Below the pieces are notes generated by a model, which had not been told where the DNA came from, did not search any database, and saw only the letters and a list, made by a program, of their open reading frames with translations. Positions 1 to 5,479 of a stretch of DNA of 5,503 bases are shown in pieces. How positions within the stretch are numbered: position 1 is the first letter of the stretch; each line of letters starts with the position of its first letter. The DNA is from Actinomycetota bacterium (GTDB lineage Bacteria > Actinomycetota > Thermoleophilia > Solirubrobacterales > 70-9), in NCBI GenBank assembly GCA_018268695.1, contig JAFDWD010001016.1, forward strand, positions 1 through 5,503. The letters run 5' to 3'. The position numbers and the translations under genes were made by a program.

Positions 1-222
1 CTGCGCAGGCCGCTCGCCCGGGTGCCCGAGAACGGGATGAAGTTCGCCGTCGGCGTGATGCTGACCAGCTTCGGGATCTTCTGGGGCGCCGAGGGGGCGG
101 GCGTCAGCTGGCCCGGGGGAGACGCCTCGCTCGGACCGCTCGTCGCGGTGGTCGCGCTCGCGGCGCTGGCGATGGTCGCCGAGGTCAGGTCCCGCGCCGC
201 GACCCCGGCGGTGGCGGGATGA
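1..222 (+). CDS. Integral membrane protein, COG4280-like, C-terminal fragment
   Basis: The open frame enters from the left edge, so the N-terminus is missing; 73 residues remain and end at TGA 220-222. An internal GTG at 22 falls in the middle of the conserved stretch (RPLARVPENGMKF), so it is probably a Val codon and not a start. The visible part has the pattern RxPLxxVPEN, then a hydrophobic helix, FGxFWxxEGxG and WPGGD, then a second hydrophobic helix (about residues 45-62) and a short Arg-containing tail. From memory, this matches the C-terminal end of the uncharacterised actinobacterial membrane protein family grouped as COG4280. A relation to GDT1/TMEM165 cation transporters is possible but cannot be tested from this fragment, and the substrate is unknown. 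The stop overlaps the next start (ATGA at 219-222), which implies translational coupling to the small membrane protein that follows. Confidence 0.72.
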   Translation: MRRPLARVPENGMKFAVGVMLTSFGIFWGAEGAGVSWPGGDASLGPLVAVVALAALAMVAEVRSRAATPAVAG

Positions 223-512
223 GCCTGCGGCGCGCCGCGCTCGGCGTCTGGGACTTCGTCGTCGGCGACGACTGGCGGCTCGCGCTGGCCGCGGTCATGG
301 CGATCGGCCTCACCGCCGTCGTCTGCGCCCTCGGCCTCTCCGCCTGGTGGCTCGCGCCGATCGTCGCCCTCGCCGCCCTGCGCTGGACTTTGCGCGGCGC
401 CAGACCGAGCGCTACTATTACGCAATGCGATACATCAGCGAGCGATCTACTGACCCAGGGCTCCTCGTCCTCGCCAGCCTCGCCGAGGGACCGAAGCACG
501 GGTACGCCATAA
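219..512 (+). CDS. Small two-helix membrane protein with a doubtful C-terminal extension
   Basis: It starts at the ATG of an ATGA overlap with the preceding gene and has no clear Shine-Dalgarno site, so it is probably translated by coupling. Residues 1-20 are basic and amphipathic (MSLRRA, WDFVVGDDWR). Two hydrophobic segments follow, at about 21-40 and 42-57, and then a basic stop-transfer patch (RWTLRGAR, 55-62). Small proteins with a VWEFVVGDDWR-like start next to COG4280 genes are, as I recall, common in actinobacteria and end soon after the second helix. Here the frame stays open for about 35 more residues, rich in Ser, Thr and Pro. That tail is encoded by DNA that also holds the padR promoter and the first 88 bases of padR. 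It looks like fortuitous read-through after loss of the ancestral stop. The first 60 residues are convincing; the tail is not. Function unknown; an accessory subunit of its neighbour is a fair guess. Confidence 0.62.
   Translation: MSLRRAALGVWDFVVGDDWRLALAAVMAIGLTAVVCALGLSAWWLAPIVALAALRWTLRGARPSATITQCDTSASDLLTQGSSSSPASPRDRSTGTP
390..418 (+). promoter_or_regulatory. Putative promoter of padR/membrane protein operon, predicted leaderless
   Basis: TTGCGC at 390-395 and TACTAT at 413-418 are separated by 17 bases. The -10 box fits TANNNT and lies in a local AT-rich dip within very GC-rich DNA. Six bases (419-424) separate it from the ATG at 425, so transcription would begin at or next to the start codon, giving a leaderless mRNA. 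No Shine-Dalgarno sequence precedes this ATG, which fits. A short palindrome, CGCA-A-TGCG at 421-429, covers the start codon and could be part of an autoregulatory PadR site. The promoter lies inside the 3' part of the preceding small membrane protein frame. Confidence 0.5.
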
Positions 513-745
513 CCCAGGACGTCGAGGAGGTGGCGGGCGTGAAGCTCGGCCCCGGCACCCTCTATGGAGCGCTGTCGCGACTCGAGGGCCGCGACCTGAT
601 CGAGGCCCTGCCGAGCGAGGACCGCCGGCGTCCCTACAAGATCACCGCGGCCGGCTCGGCCGCGCTGGCGGAGCAGCTCGGGATGCTCGACCGTGTCGTC
701 GACGCCGGCATGAAGCGGCTGCGCGCCGCCGGGGCGGTCTCGTGA
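425..745 (+). CDS. PadR-family transcriptional regulator
   Basis: This is a 106-residue winged-helix DNA-binding repressor of the short PadR type. The family typically dimerises and responds to small molecules, and often controls an adjacent membrane protein gene. Diagnostic segments are LLVLASLAEGPKHGYAI (13-29), GPGTLYGALSRLEGRDLI (42-59, recognition helix region) and RRPYKITAAGSAAL (68-81, the wing). A short C-terminal helix follows at about 84-102. The ATG at 425 is chosen because family members begin just before the first helix and because a -10 box lies six bases upstream. The in-frame ATG at 347 would add 26 arginine-rich residues encoded within the previous gene. The stop TGA at 743-745 overlaps the GTG of the following membrane protein, so the two are co-expressed. 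The ligand is unknown. PadR membership is near certain; the target is inferred to be its own operon. Confidence 0.9.
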   Translation: MRYISERSTDPGLLVLASLAEGPKHGYAITQDVEEVAGVKLGPGTLYGALSRLEGRDLIEALPSEDRRRPYKITAAGSAALAEQLGMLDRVVDAGMKRLRAAGAVS

Positions 746-1638
746 GCGCCCGTCTCGCGCGCCTCGCGCTGGCGCTCTATCCGCTCGCCTATCGCCGCCG
801 TTATGGCGATGAGATGGCGGCCTTGGTCGAGGACCAGGGCACCTCTCCGCGGTCCGTCGTCGACCTCGCCCGCGGCGCCTTCCGCGCCCACCTGCGGCCG
901 GAGCCGGGGGTGTCGGCGGCGGTCGGCCGCGAGGATCGGATGCGGCTCGGCGTCAGCGCCGTCCTCCTCTGCTGGCTGCTCGCCGCCGGGGCGATCCTCG
1001 CCTTCGCCAAGACCACCGAGGGCCCGGCGTTCCGTGCCGCCGCCTCGGCGCACGCGCCGCTCGGCGCCGCCCACACGGCGCTCGGGGTCTGCGCGGCCAT
1101 CGCCTCGATGGCGTTCCTGCTCGGCGCCGCGCCCCTGGTTGCGGTCGCGCTCGCGCAGACCCGTGAGCGCCCGCGCGTCCGCCGCGCCGCGCTGAGTGCC
1201 TTCGGCTGCGTTGCGGCCCTGATCGCCGCGACCAGCGTCCTCGTCCTCGTCGCCAACCGCGATCCGGCACCGGGAGACGCCCTGAGCACCGCGCTCCTCG
1301 CCGGCTGGATCGTCGTCGGGGCGGCCTGCGCGCTCGGTTGCGCCCTGGCGGCGCGCCGCGGCCTCTTCGCCGCCGGCATCCCCGCGCCCGTCCTGCGCTT
1401 CGCCGCCGCCTGCGCGGGCGTCGTCGCGGTGGCGATGGTCGGGATCGCGCTGGCGACGCTGGCCTACATCGTCAGCCTCGTATCCAGCGCGACCGACCTC
1501 GCCGCGGCGCCGAACGGCCCGCTCGGCAACCCGGACGTGCGCGCCTCCCTGTTGCTGGTGCTGGCGATGATGGTCGCCGCCTCCGTCCCCGCGGCGCTTG
1601 CCGCGCGGCGGGCATGGCAGGGCACTGGGACGAATTAA
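742..1638 (+). CDS. Six-helix membrane protein coupled to PadR regulator
   Basis: The start is the GTG of a GTGA overlap with padR; no Shine-Dalgarno site is evident, and the product has 298 residues. The cytoplasmic N-terminus (1-65) carries LYPLAYRRRYGDEM (12-25) followed by LVED and the helix DLARGAFRAHLRP (41-53). This LYPxxxRxRYGxEMxxL pattern recurs in actinobacterial membrane proteins encoded beside PadR genes and resembles the N-terminal segment of some PadR-linked ABC permeases. No ABC ATPase gene is present here. About six hydrophobic segments follow, near 70-89, 110-138, 150-171, 180-203, 218-248 and 268-288, and a short tail, RAWQGTGTN. No catalytic or transport motif is recognisable, so I assign no function. 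Coupling to padR suggests that the regulator controls it, or that the pair forms a sensor/response unit. The coding call is strong, supported by overlap, codon bias and the conserved N-terminal motif. Confidence 0.8.
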   Translation: MSARLARLALALYPLAYRRRYGDEMAALVEDQGTSPRSVVDLARGAFRAHLRPEPGVSAAVGREDRMRLGVSAVLLCWLLAAGAILAFAKTTEGPAFRAAASAHAPLGAAHTALGVCAAIASMAFLLGAAPLVAVALAQTRERPRVRRAALSAFGCVAALIAATSVLVLVANRDPAPGDALSTALLAGWIVVGAACALGCALAARRGLFAAGIPAPVLRFAAACAGVVAVAMVGIALATLAYIVSLVSSATDLAAAPNGPLGNPDVRASLLLVLAMMVAASVPAALAARRAWQGTGTN

Positions 1639-1650
1639 GCCGAAGATCCC

Positions 1651-1679
1651 TTTCCAAGCTCCGGCGGTCTGGATACGGT
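1651..1679 (+). promoter_or_regulatory. Putative promoter of MFS gene, predicted leaderless
   Basis: TTTCCA (1651-1656, four of six bases match TTGACA) and TACGGT (1674-1679, fits TANNNT) are 17 bases apart. Exactly six bases follow before the ATG at 1686, the same geometry as the element at 390-418. It occupies the 47-base gap after the TAA at 1636-1638. No Shine-Dalgarno sequence precedes the ATG, which supports a leaderless transcript. Confidence 0.5.
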
Positions 1680-1685
1680 TCGCCG

Positions 1686-3266
1686 ATGAAGCGCTGGTCC
1701 GTCCTTGTCGTGCTCGCCGCGGCGCAGTTTCTGATGGTCCTGGACCAGGCCGTGATGAACGTCTCGATCTCCCAGCTGGTCGCCGACTTCGACACCACGG
1801 TGACCACGATCCAGGCCGTGATCGCGCTGTACGCGCTGGTGATGGCGGGGCTGATGCTGACCGGCGGCAAGCTCGGCGACATCTTCGGGCGCCGCCGGGC
1901 CTTCGCGGTCGGACTCGTCATCTACGCGAGCGGCTCGGCGCTGACGGCGGCCTCCTGGAGCGTGCCCTCGCTGGCGCTCGGCTGGTCGGGCCTGGAGGGG
2001 ATCGGCGCCGCGCTGGTGATGCCCGCGATGGTCGCCCTGGTCGCCGGCAACTTCCGCGGGCAGGACCGGGCGGTCGCCTACGGGGTGCTTGGTGGGGTCG
2101 CCGGGGCCGGCATCGCGGTGGGGCCGATCCTCGGCGGCTGGGCGACGACCGAGCTCAGCTGGCGGGTCGTCTTCGCCGGCGAGGTCGTCGTCGCGATCGC
2201 GATCCTGATCGGCGTCCGCCTGCTCGAGGAGCCGCCGCGCCCGGCGCGGCTGCCCCGGCTCGACTGGGTCGGCTCGGTGCTCTCGGCGGCGGGCCTCGGG
2301 ACGCTCGTCCTCGGCGTCTTGCAGGCGAGCAACTGGGGCTGGCTCCAGCCTCGCAACTCCCCGCTCGAGCCGTTCGGCTTCTCCCTGACCCCGTTCGTGG
2401 TCGCCGCCGGCGGGCTGATCCTCGCCGGGTTCGTCGCCTGGGAGCGGCGCCGCGAGCGACGCGGGGAGGACCCGCTGGTCCACCTCGGGCTGCTGAGGCG
2501 CCTGCCCCTGCGCTCCGGGATGGCGATGTTGGTGTCCCAGAACCTGATCCTGATGGGCGTCTTCTTCACCGTGCCGCTCTTCCTGCAGATCGTCCATGGC
2601 CTGAACGCGCTGGAAACCGGGGTGCGGATGTTGCCCGCGTCGGTGGGTCTCTTCGCCAGCGCTGTGGTCGGCTCGGCGCTCGCCAAACGCTTCTCGGCGC
2701 GGATCCTGGTCCAGGTCGGGCTGGCGATCGCCTTCGTCTCGACGCTGCTGCTCCTCGACACCGTCAATACGACCCTCGACGACACCGCCTTCCTGATCGC
2801 GATGGGCGTCCTCGGGGTCGGGATGGGCCTGATCGTCTCCCAGCTCGGCAACGTGGTCCAGTCGGCGGTCGACGACGAGGACCGCAGCGAGGCGGGCGGC
2901 CTGCAGAACACGGCCGCCCAGCTCGGCTCCTCACTCGGCACGGCGCTCCTCGGCGCGATCGTGATCAGCGGCCTGATCCTCGCCTTCACCAACAACGTCG
3001 CCGCCAACCCGCAGGTCTCGGCCGACGTCAGCAACCAGGTGGAGATCCGCGTCGCCGCCGGGGCGAGCTTCGTCGAGTCGGCGCAGGTGGAAGCGGCGGC
3101 GAAGGAAGCGGGGGTGTCGGCGGCGACGACCACCGCGCTCGTCTCCGACTACGAAGACGCCCAGATCGTCGCCCTGAAGACGGCGTTCCTCTGCGCCGCC
3201 CTCTTGGTGCTGGCGTCCTTCCTCTTCACGCGCAACCTGCCGACCCGGCGACTGGGGGAAACCTAG
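1686..3266 (+). CDS. MFS transporter, DHA2 (EmrB/QacA-type) drug:H+ antiporter family
   Basis: The product is a 526-residue, probably 14-helix inner-membrane exporter that would use the proton gradient to expel small compounds. The first helix holds LDQAVMNVSISQL (19-31, motif D1, Asp20). Motif A is GKLGDIFGRRRAF (61-73). The motif B region is WSGLEGIGAALVMPA (100-114). Motif C is AGAGIAVGPILGGW (139-152). A charged linker (about 252-272) lies midway, and a long polar loop (about 435-495) sits before the last helix. Basic residues close the protein (RNLPTRRLGET). In motif B the usual GRxLQG is WSGLEG, so the Arg is replaced by Ser101. I recall other actinobacterial MFS proteins with a similar GWSxLEG pattern, so this may mark a subfamily. 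The ATG at 1686 fits family N-termini; longer in-frame starts lie inside the previous gene. The substrate is not predictable. The gene appears monocistronic with its own promoter. Confidence 0.92.
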   Translation: MKRWSVLVVLAAAQFLMVLDQAVMNVSISQLVADFDTTVTTIQAVIALYALVMAGLMLTGGKLGDIFGRRRAFAVGLVIYASGSALTAASWSVPSLALGWSGLEGIGAALVMPAMVALVAGNFRGQDRAVAYGVLGGVAGAGIAVGPILGGWATTELSWRVVFAGEVVVAIAILIGVRLLEEPPRPARLPRLDWVGSVLSAAGLGTLVLGVLQASNWGWLQPRNSPLEPFGFSLTPFVVAAGGLILAGFVAWERRRERRGEDPLVHLGLLRRLPLRSGMAMLVSQNLILMGVFFTVPLFLQIVHGLNALETGVRMLPASVGLFASAVVGSALAKRFSARILVQVGLAIAFVSTLLLLDTVNTTLDDTAFLIAMGVLGVGMGLIVSQLGNVVQSAVDDEDRSEAGGLQNTAAQLGSSLGTALLGAIVISGLILAFTNNVAANPQVSADVSNQVEIRVAAGASFVESAQVEAAAKEAGVSAATTTALVSDYEDAQIVALKTAFLCAALLVLASFLFTRNLPTRRLGET

Positions 3267-3299
3267 ACCCGGGATCAGCGGTTCTCATCTTCCTCCAAT

Positions 3300-3312
3300 A
3301 TCGGTAGCCGAT
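3300..3312. promoter_or_regulatory. Small palindrome overlapping the phosphatase start codon
   Basis: ATCGG-TAG-CCGAT is an exact 5+5 inverted repeat with a 3-base centre, reaching into the ATG at 3311. It lies in the 44-base gap after the MFS stop, next to the AT-rich CAATAT (3296-3301). It could be an operator or an mRNA hairpin that hides the start, but a 5-base arm also occurs often by chance. No convincing -35/-10 pair or Shine-Dalgarno site is visible in this gap. Confidence 0.25.
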
Positions 3313-3955
3313 GATCGTTCACATGATCGCCTTCGGCTCGATCGAATGGAGCGTCCTGCACACGCTCAACGACTTCCTCTACCGGCACGACGGGGTGGAG
3401 GATCCGCTGCTCGCCTACATCAACGTCTCCGAGGCGCTCTTCGTCGTCACCCTCGTCCTCGTCTTTCTCCTCGCCAACGGGGAGGCGCGAAGGGCCTGGC
3501 GACGCGCCGCCCTCGCCGCCGTCCTCAGCGCCGGCGTCGCGCTGGCGATCGCCAAGGTGCTCTCGGAAATCGTCGACCGGGCGCGCCCCTTCGTGGTCGA
3601 GCCGCACGGCGTCCACCTCTTCACCGCCCACGCGGCGGACCCGGGCTTCCCCAGCGACCACGCGACCGGTGCGTTCGCGGTGGCGATGGCGATCTACCTG
3701 CGCAACCGCGCCTGGGGAGCGCTCGCCCTCGTCGCCGCGGCCGTGCTGGCCGTCGGCCGCGTCGCGATCGGCGTCCACTTCCCCAGCGACGTGCTCGCCG
3801 GCGCGGTCCTCGGATGCGCCGTCGCGCTGGCCCTCTTCGCCCGGCCGCTGCGTTCGCGGATCGACGGTCTCGCCGATCTCCTCGGCGGCTGGATCGAAAG
3901 CGTCACCGGCGTTATCAAATCGGCAACATCGGGCGGCGATATCAAGTCACGATAG
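3311..3955 (+). CDS. PAP2-family membrane phosphatase, BcrC-like (probable undecaprenyl-diphosphatase)
   Basis: This 214-residue integral membrane phosphatase carries the PAP2 signature. PSDH at 114-117 lies within FTAHAADPGFPSDHATGAF (104-122), and RxxxxxHxxxD appears as R150, H156 and D160. His117 and His156 are the expected acid and nucleophile. The HAADxxFPSDHATxAF wording is typical of BcrC-type undecaprenyl-diphosphatases, which recycle the C55 lipid carrier for peptidoglycan synthesis at the outer face of the membrane and can confer bacitracin tolerance. The first motif is less regular: K82 is followed by nine residues before R92-P93, not the consensus six. Hydrophobic segments lie at about 40-56, 66-83, 120-131, 136-152 and 160-178. 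The ATG at 3311 gives a plausible N-terminus (MIVHMIAFG); the ATG at 3323 is an alternative, and neither has a good Shine-Dalgarno site. It ends 4 bases before padR2, so co-transcription is likely. The lipid substrate is inferred. Confidence 0.85.
   Translation: MIVHMIAFGSIEWSVLHTLNDFLYRHDGVEDPLLAYINVSEALFVVTLVLVFLLANGEARRAWRRAALAAVLSAGVALAIAKVLSEIVDRARPFVVEPHGVHLFTAHAADPGFPSDHATGAFAVAMAIYLRNRAWGALALVAAAVLAVGRVAIGVHFPSDVLAGAVLGCAVALALFARPLRSRIDGLADLLGGWIESVTGVIKSATSGGDIKSR
3908..3947 (+). repeat. Imperfect direct repeat just upstream of second padR
   Basis: GGCGTTATCAAAT (3908-3920) and GGCGATATCAAGT (3935-3947) match at 11 of 13 positions with starts 27 bases apart. They sit in an AT-richer patch at the 3' end of the phosphatase gene, ending 12 bases before the GTG of padR2. 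This could be an operator for PadR autoregulation or contain a promoter, although no good -10 box is seen. The repeat also encodes protein (VIKSATSGGDIKS), so chance or coding constraint may explain it. Confidence 0.25.
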
Positions 3956-3959
3956 GGCG

Positions 3960-4256
3960 GTGCGCGAGTTCCTCCGAGGGGCGATCGACCTCCACATCCT
4001 GCATCACGCCGCCGCCGAGGAGATCCACGGGGCGTGGATGTCGAAGGAGCTGGCGAGCCACGGGTACGCGATCAGCCCGGGGACGCTCTACCCGACCTTG
4101 CATCGGCTCGAGCGCGAAGGGCTGCTGACCTCCCGCAAGGCGGTGGAGGAAGGGCACGCGCGGCGCGTCTATCGGATCACGGCCAAAGGTCGGCGGGCCC
4201 TCGAGCGTCTGCGGAAGGCGCTGCGCGAACTCGCCGAGGAGGTGCTCGATGGCTGA
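3960..4256 (+). CDS. PadR-family regulator, likely controlling chrA
   Basis: This is a 98-residue winged-helix repressor of the short PadR type. Segments seen are LHILHHAAAEEIHGAWMSKEL (11-31), the recognition region SPGTLYPTLHRLEREGLL (39-56), the wing RRVYRITAKGRRAL (68-81), and a charged C-terminal helix (82-97) probably used for dimerisation. The start is a GTG at 3960; family members commonly open with M/V-REFxRGA, and no in-frame ATG precedes it nearby. AGGG at 3954-3957 is a weak ribosome site placed too close to the start, so coupling to the phosphatase stop at 3953-3955 is likely. The last eight bases overlap chrA (ATGGCTGA), a strong sign that the two are co-regulated. A PadR gene directly before a chromate transporter gene is an arrangement I recall from other actinobacteria, where it plausibly represses efflux until chromate or a related signal appears. 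The effector is not known from sequence. It shares only family motifs with the PadR at 425-745. Confidence 0.9.
   Translation: MREFLRGAIDLHILHHAAAEEIHGAWMSKELASHGYAISPGTLYPTLHRLEREGLLTSRKAVEEGHARRVYRITAKGRRALERLRKALRELAEEVLDG
4236..4243 (+). promoter_or_regulatory. Strong ribosome binding site of chrA
   Basis: GAGGAGGT is almost fully complementary to the 3' end of 16S rRNA and is followed by five bases before the ATG at 4249. It lies inside the 3' end of padR2. It fixes the chrA start and is the only canonical Shine-Dalgarno site in the window. Confidence 0.85.
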
Positions 4257-5424
4257 GGTCGCCCCCACCCGTGTCGAGCCGCCGCTCGCGACCGTCGCCC
4301 GGGAGTGGACCCGGATCGGCGTCACCGGCTTCGGCGGCCCCCCGGCGCACATCGCGCTGCTCCGCAAACTGGTCGTCGATCGCGAGCGGTGGATGGACCA
4401 CCACGAATTCGAGGACGCCAACGCCGCCTGCTCGCTCCTGCCGGGCCCGTCGTCGACCCAGCTGGCGATCTTCTGCGCCTACCGGGTCGCGGGGTGGCCG
4501 GGGGCGATCGTCGGCGGGCTCGGCTTCATCGTCCCGGCGGTCGTCCTCATCCTCGCCCTCTCGGTGGTCTTCCTCTCCGGAACCCCGCCGGACTGGATCC
4601 GCGGCGCCGGCGCGGGGGCCGGGGCGGCGGTGGCGGCGGTCGCGGTGCGGGCCGGCGTCGACCTCCTGCGCCCGAGCTACGCGCGGGCCGGCAGCGAAGG
4701 TGGCCATCTGGTCCGCTGGGCCGCCTACGGGGCCGCGGGCGGGATCGCCGCGGCGACGATCGGCCCCTGGCTGGTGCTCGTCCTCCTCGGCTGCGGCATC
4801 CTCGAGCTGCTGATCCGCCGCGCCCTGGCGGGGGACGGCCTCGCCTCGGTCGCGCCGCTGCTCCTCGTCCCGCTGGCGGTGGTGGCCACGGGCACGATCT
4901 GGGACCTGGTCTGGACCGCGCTCAAGGTCGGCGCGCTCTCATTCGGCGGCGGCTTCGTGATCGTCCCGCTGATGCAGGGCGACGCCGTCCACGCCTACCA
5001 CTGGATGTCCAACTCCGAATTCCTCAACGCCGTCGCCCTGGGACAGGTGACGCCGGGGCCGGTGGTGGCGACCGTCGCCGCGGTCGGCTACGGCGCCTAC
5101 GGCATCGGCGGCGGCCTCCTCGCCGCCCTGGTCGCCTTCCTGCCCTCGTTCAGCTTCATCCTCCTCGGCGGCGGCCGCTTCGAGCGCCTCCGCGGCAACC
5201 CCCTCGCCCGCGGCTTCCTCGCCGGCGCCGGCCCGGCCGCGATCGGCGCGATCCTCGGCTCCGCGATCCCCCTCGCCGGCGCCCTCACGGAGACGTGGCA
5301 GATCTTCGTCCTGGCCGCCGCGGCGCTGGCCCTGTTGCTCGCGCGCCGAGGTGTCGTGACGGTTCTGCTCACGGCGGGAGCGGTCGGCGCGGTCGTCGCG
5401 CTGAGCGGCGCGCCTCTGCCGTAA
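4249..5424 (+). CDS. chrA: Chromate transporter ChrA, two-domain form
   Basis: The product is a 391-residue inner-membrane protein of the CHR superfamily, the long type with two tandem homologous halves. In the founding proteins it exports chromate from the cytoplasm and gives Cr(VI) resistance; some relatives may carry other oxyanions. The N-terminal half has TGFGGPPAHIALL (27-38), a conserved RERWMDHHEF segment (45-54) and CSLLPGPSSTQLA (61-73). The C-terminal half repeats this as LSFGGGFVIVPLM (230-242), WMSNSEFLNAVALGQVTPGP (252-271) and a Gly-rich helix pair. A hydrophobic bridge (about 160-220) joins the halves, and hydrophobic helices run to the C-terminus (350-388). The length agrees with full-length family members (about 400). 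The ATG at 4249 is fixed by the strong ribosome site 4236-4243 and overlaps the padR2 stop by eight bases. No other chromate genes (chrB, chrC) are in the window. Family assignment is very secure; the true substrate is inferred. Confidence 0.95.
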   Translation: MAEVAPTRVEPPLATVAREWTRIGVTGFGGPPAHIALLRKLVVDRERWMDHHEFEDANAACSLLPGPSSTQLAIFCAYRVAGWPGAIVGGLGFIVPAVVLILALSVVFLSGTPPDWIRGAGAGAGAAVAAVAVRAGVDLLRPSYARAGSEGGHLVRWAAYGAAGGIAAATIGPWLVLVLLGCGILELLIRRALAGDGLASVAPLLLVPLAVVATGTIWDLVWTALKVGALSFGGGFVIVPLMQGDAVHAYHWMSNSEFLNAVALGQVTPGPVVATVAAVGYGAYGIGGGLLAALVAFLPSFSFILLGGGRFERLRGNPLARGFLAGAGPAAIGAILGSAIPLAGALTETWQIFVLAAAALALLLARRGVVTVLLTAGAVGAVVALSGAPLP

Positions 5425-5460
5425 GGGCGAGGCGGTTGCGGCCGTCCGAGTTGGCCACAC

Positions 5461-5479
5461 CTCGATGGGGATCATCGGG
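5461..5479 (+). terminator. Weak hairpin after chrA, possible terminator
   Basis: CTCGATG (5461-5467) pairs with CATCGGG (5473-5479), giving a seven-base stem with one G-T wobble and a five-base loop, GGGAT. It starts 37 bases after the chrA stop. No real T-run follows (only scattered T bases in TGCGTTCGTACTT), so it is at best a non-canonical terminator. Apart from this, nothing else is evident in 5425-5503. Confidence 0.3.

Noticed and set aside
347..424. N-terminal extension of padR from the ATG at 347
   Set aside because: It adds an arginine-rich stretch unlike PadR, lies inside the previous gene, and would place the -10 box inside the coding region. The ATG at 425 fits the family and the promoter.
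1338..1685. Long N-terminal extension of the MFS gene
   Set aside because: The extra 116 residues are arginine-rich out-of-frame translation of the six-helix membrane protein gene. The true N-terminus with the first helix begins at 1686.
1635..2597. Minus-strand 320-residue frame
   Set aside because: Charged, low-complexity antisense shadow of the MFS gene, without hydrophobic helices or recognisable motifs.
1598..3307. Plus-strand 569-residue frame overlapping the MFS gene
   Set aside because: Composition is almost all Arg, Gly, Ala, Pro and Asp, typical of a +1 shadow in GC-rich DNA. The MFS frame has full family motifs.
3267..3310. Terminator between the MFS gene and the phosphatase gene
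   Set aside because: Only CCCGGG and the 5-base palindrome are present, with no stable stem followed by T residues.
4034..4813. Plus-strand 259-residue frame across padR2 and chrA
   Set aside because: Frame-shifted shadow rich in Ser, Arg and Pro; both true genes have clear family motifs in other frames.
4939..5475. Minus-strand gene starting in the 3' flank of chrA
   Set aside because: It starts in the intergenic stretch with a pleasant-looking MIPIEV, but nearly all of it is antisense to chrA and the protein is Arg/Ala/Glu-rich without a known domain.
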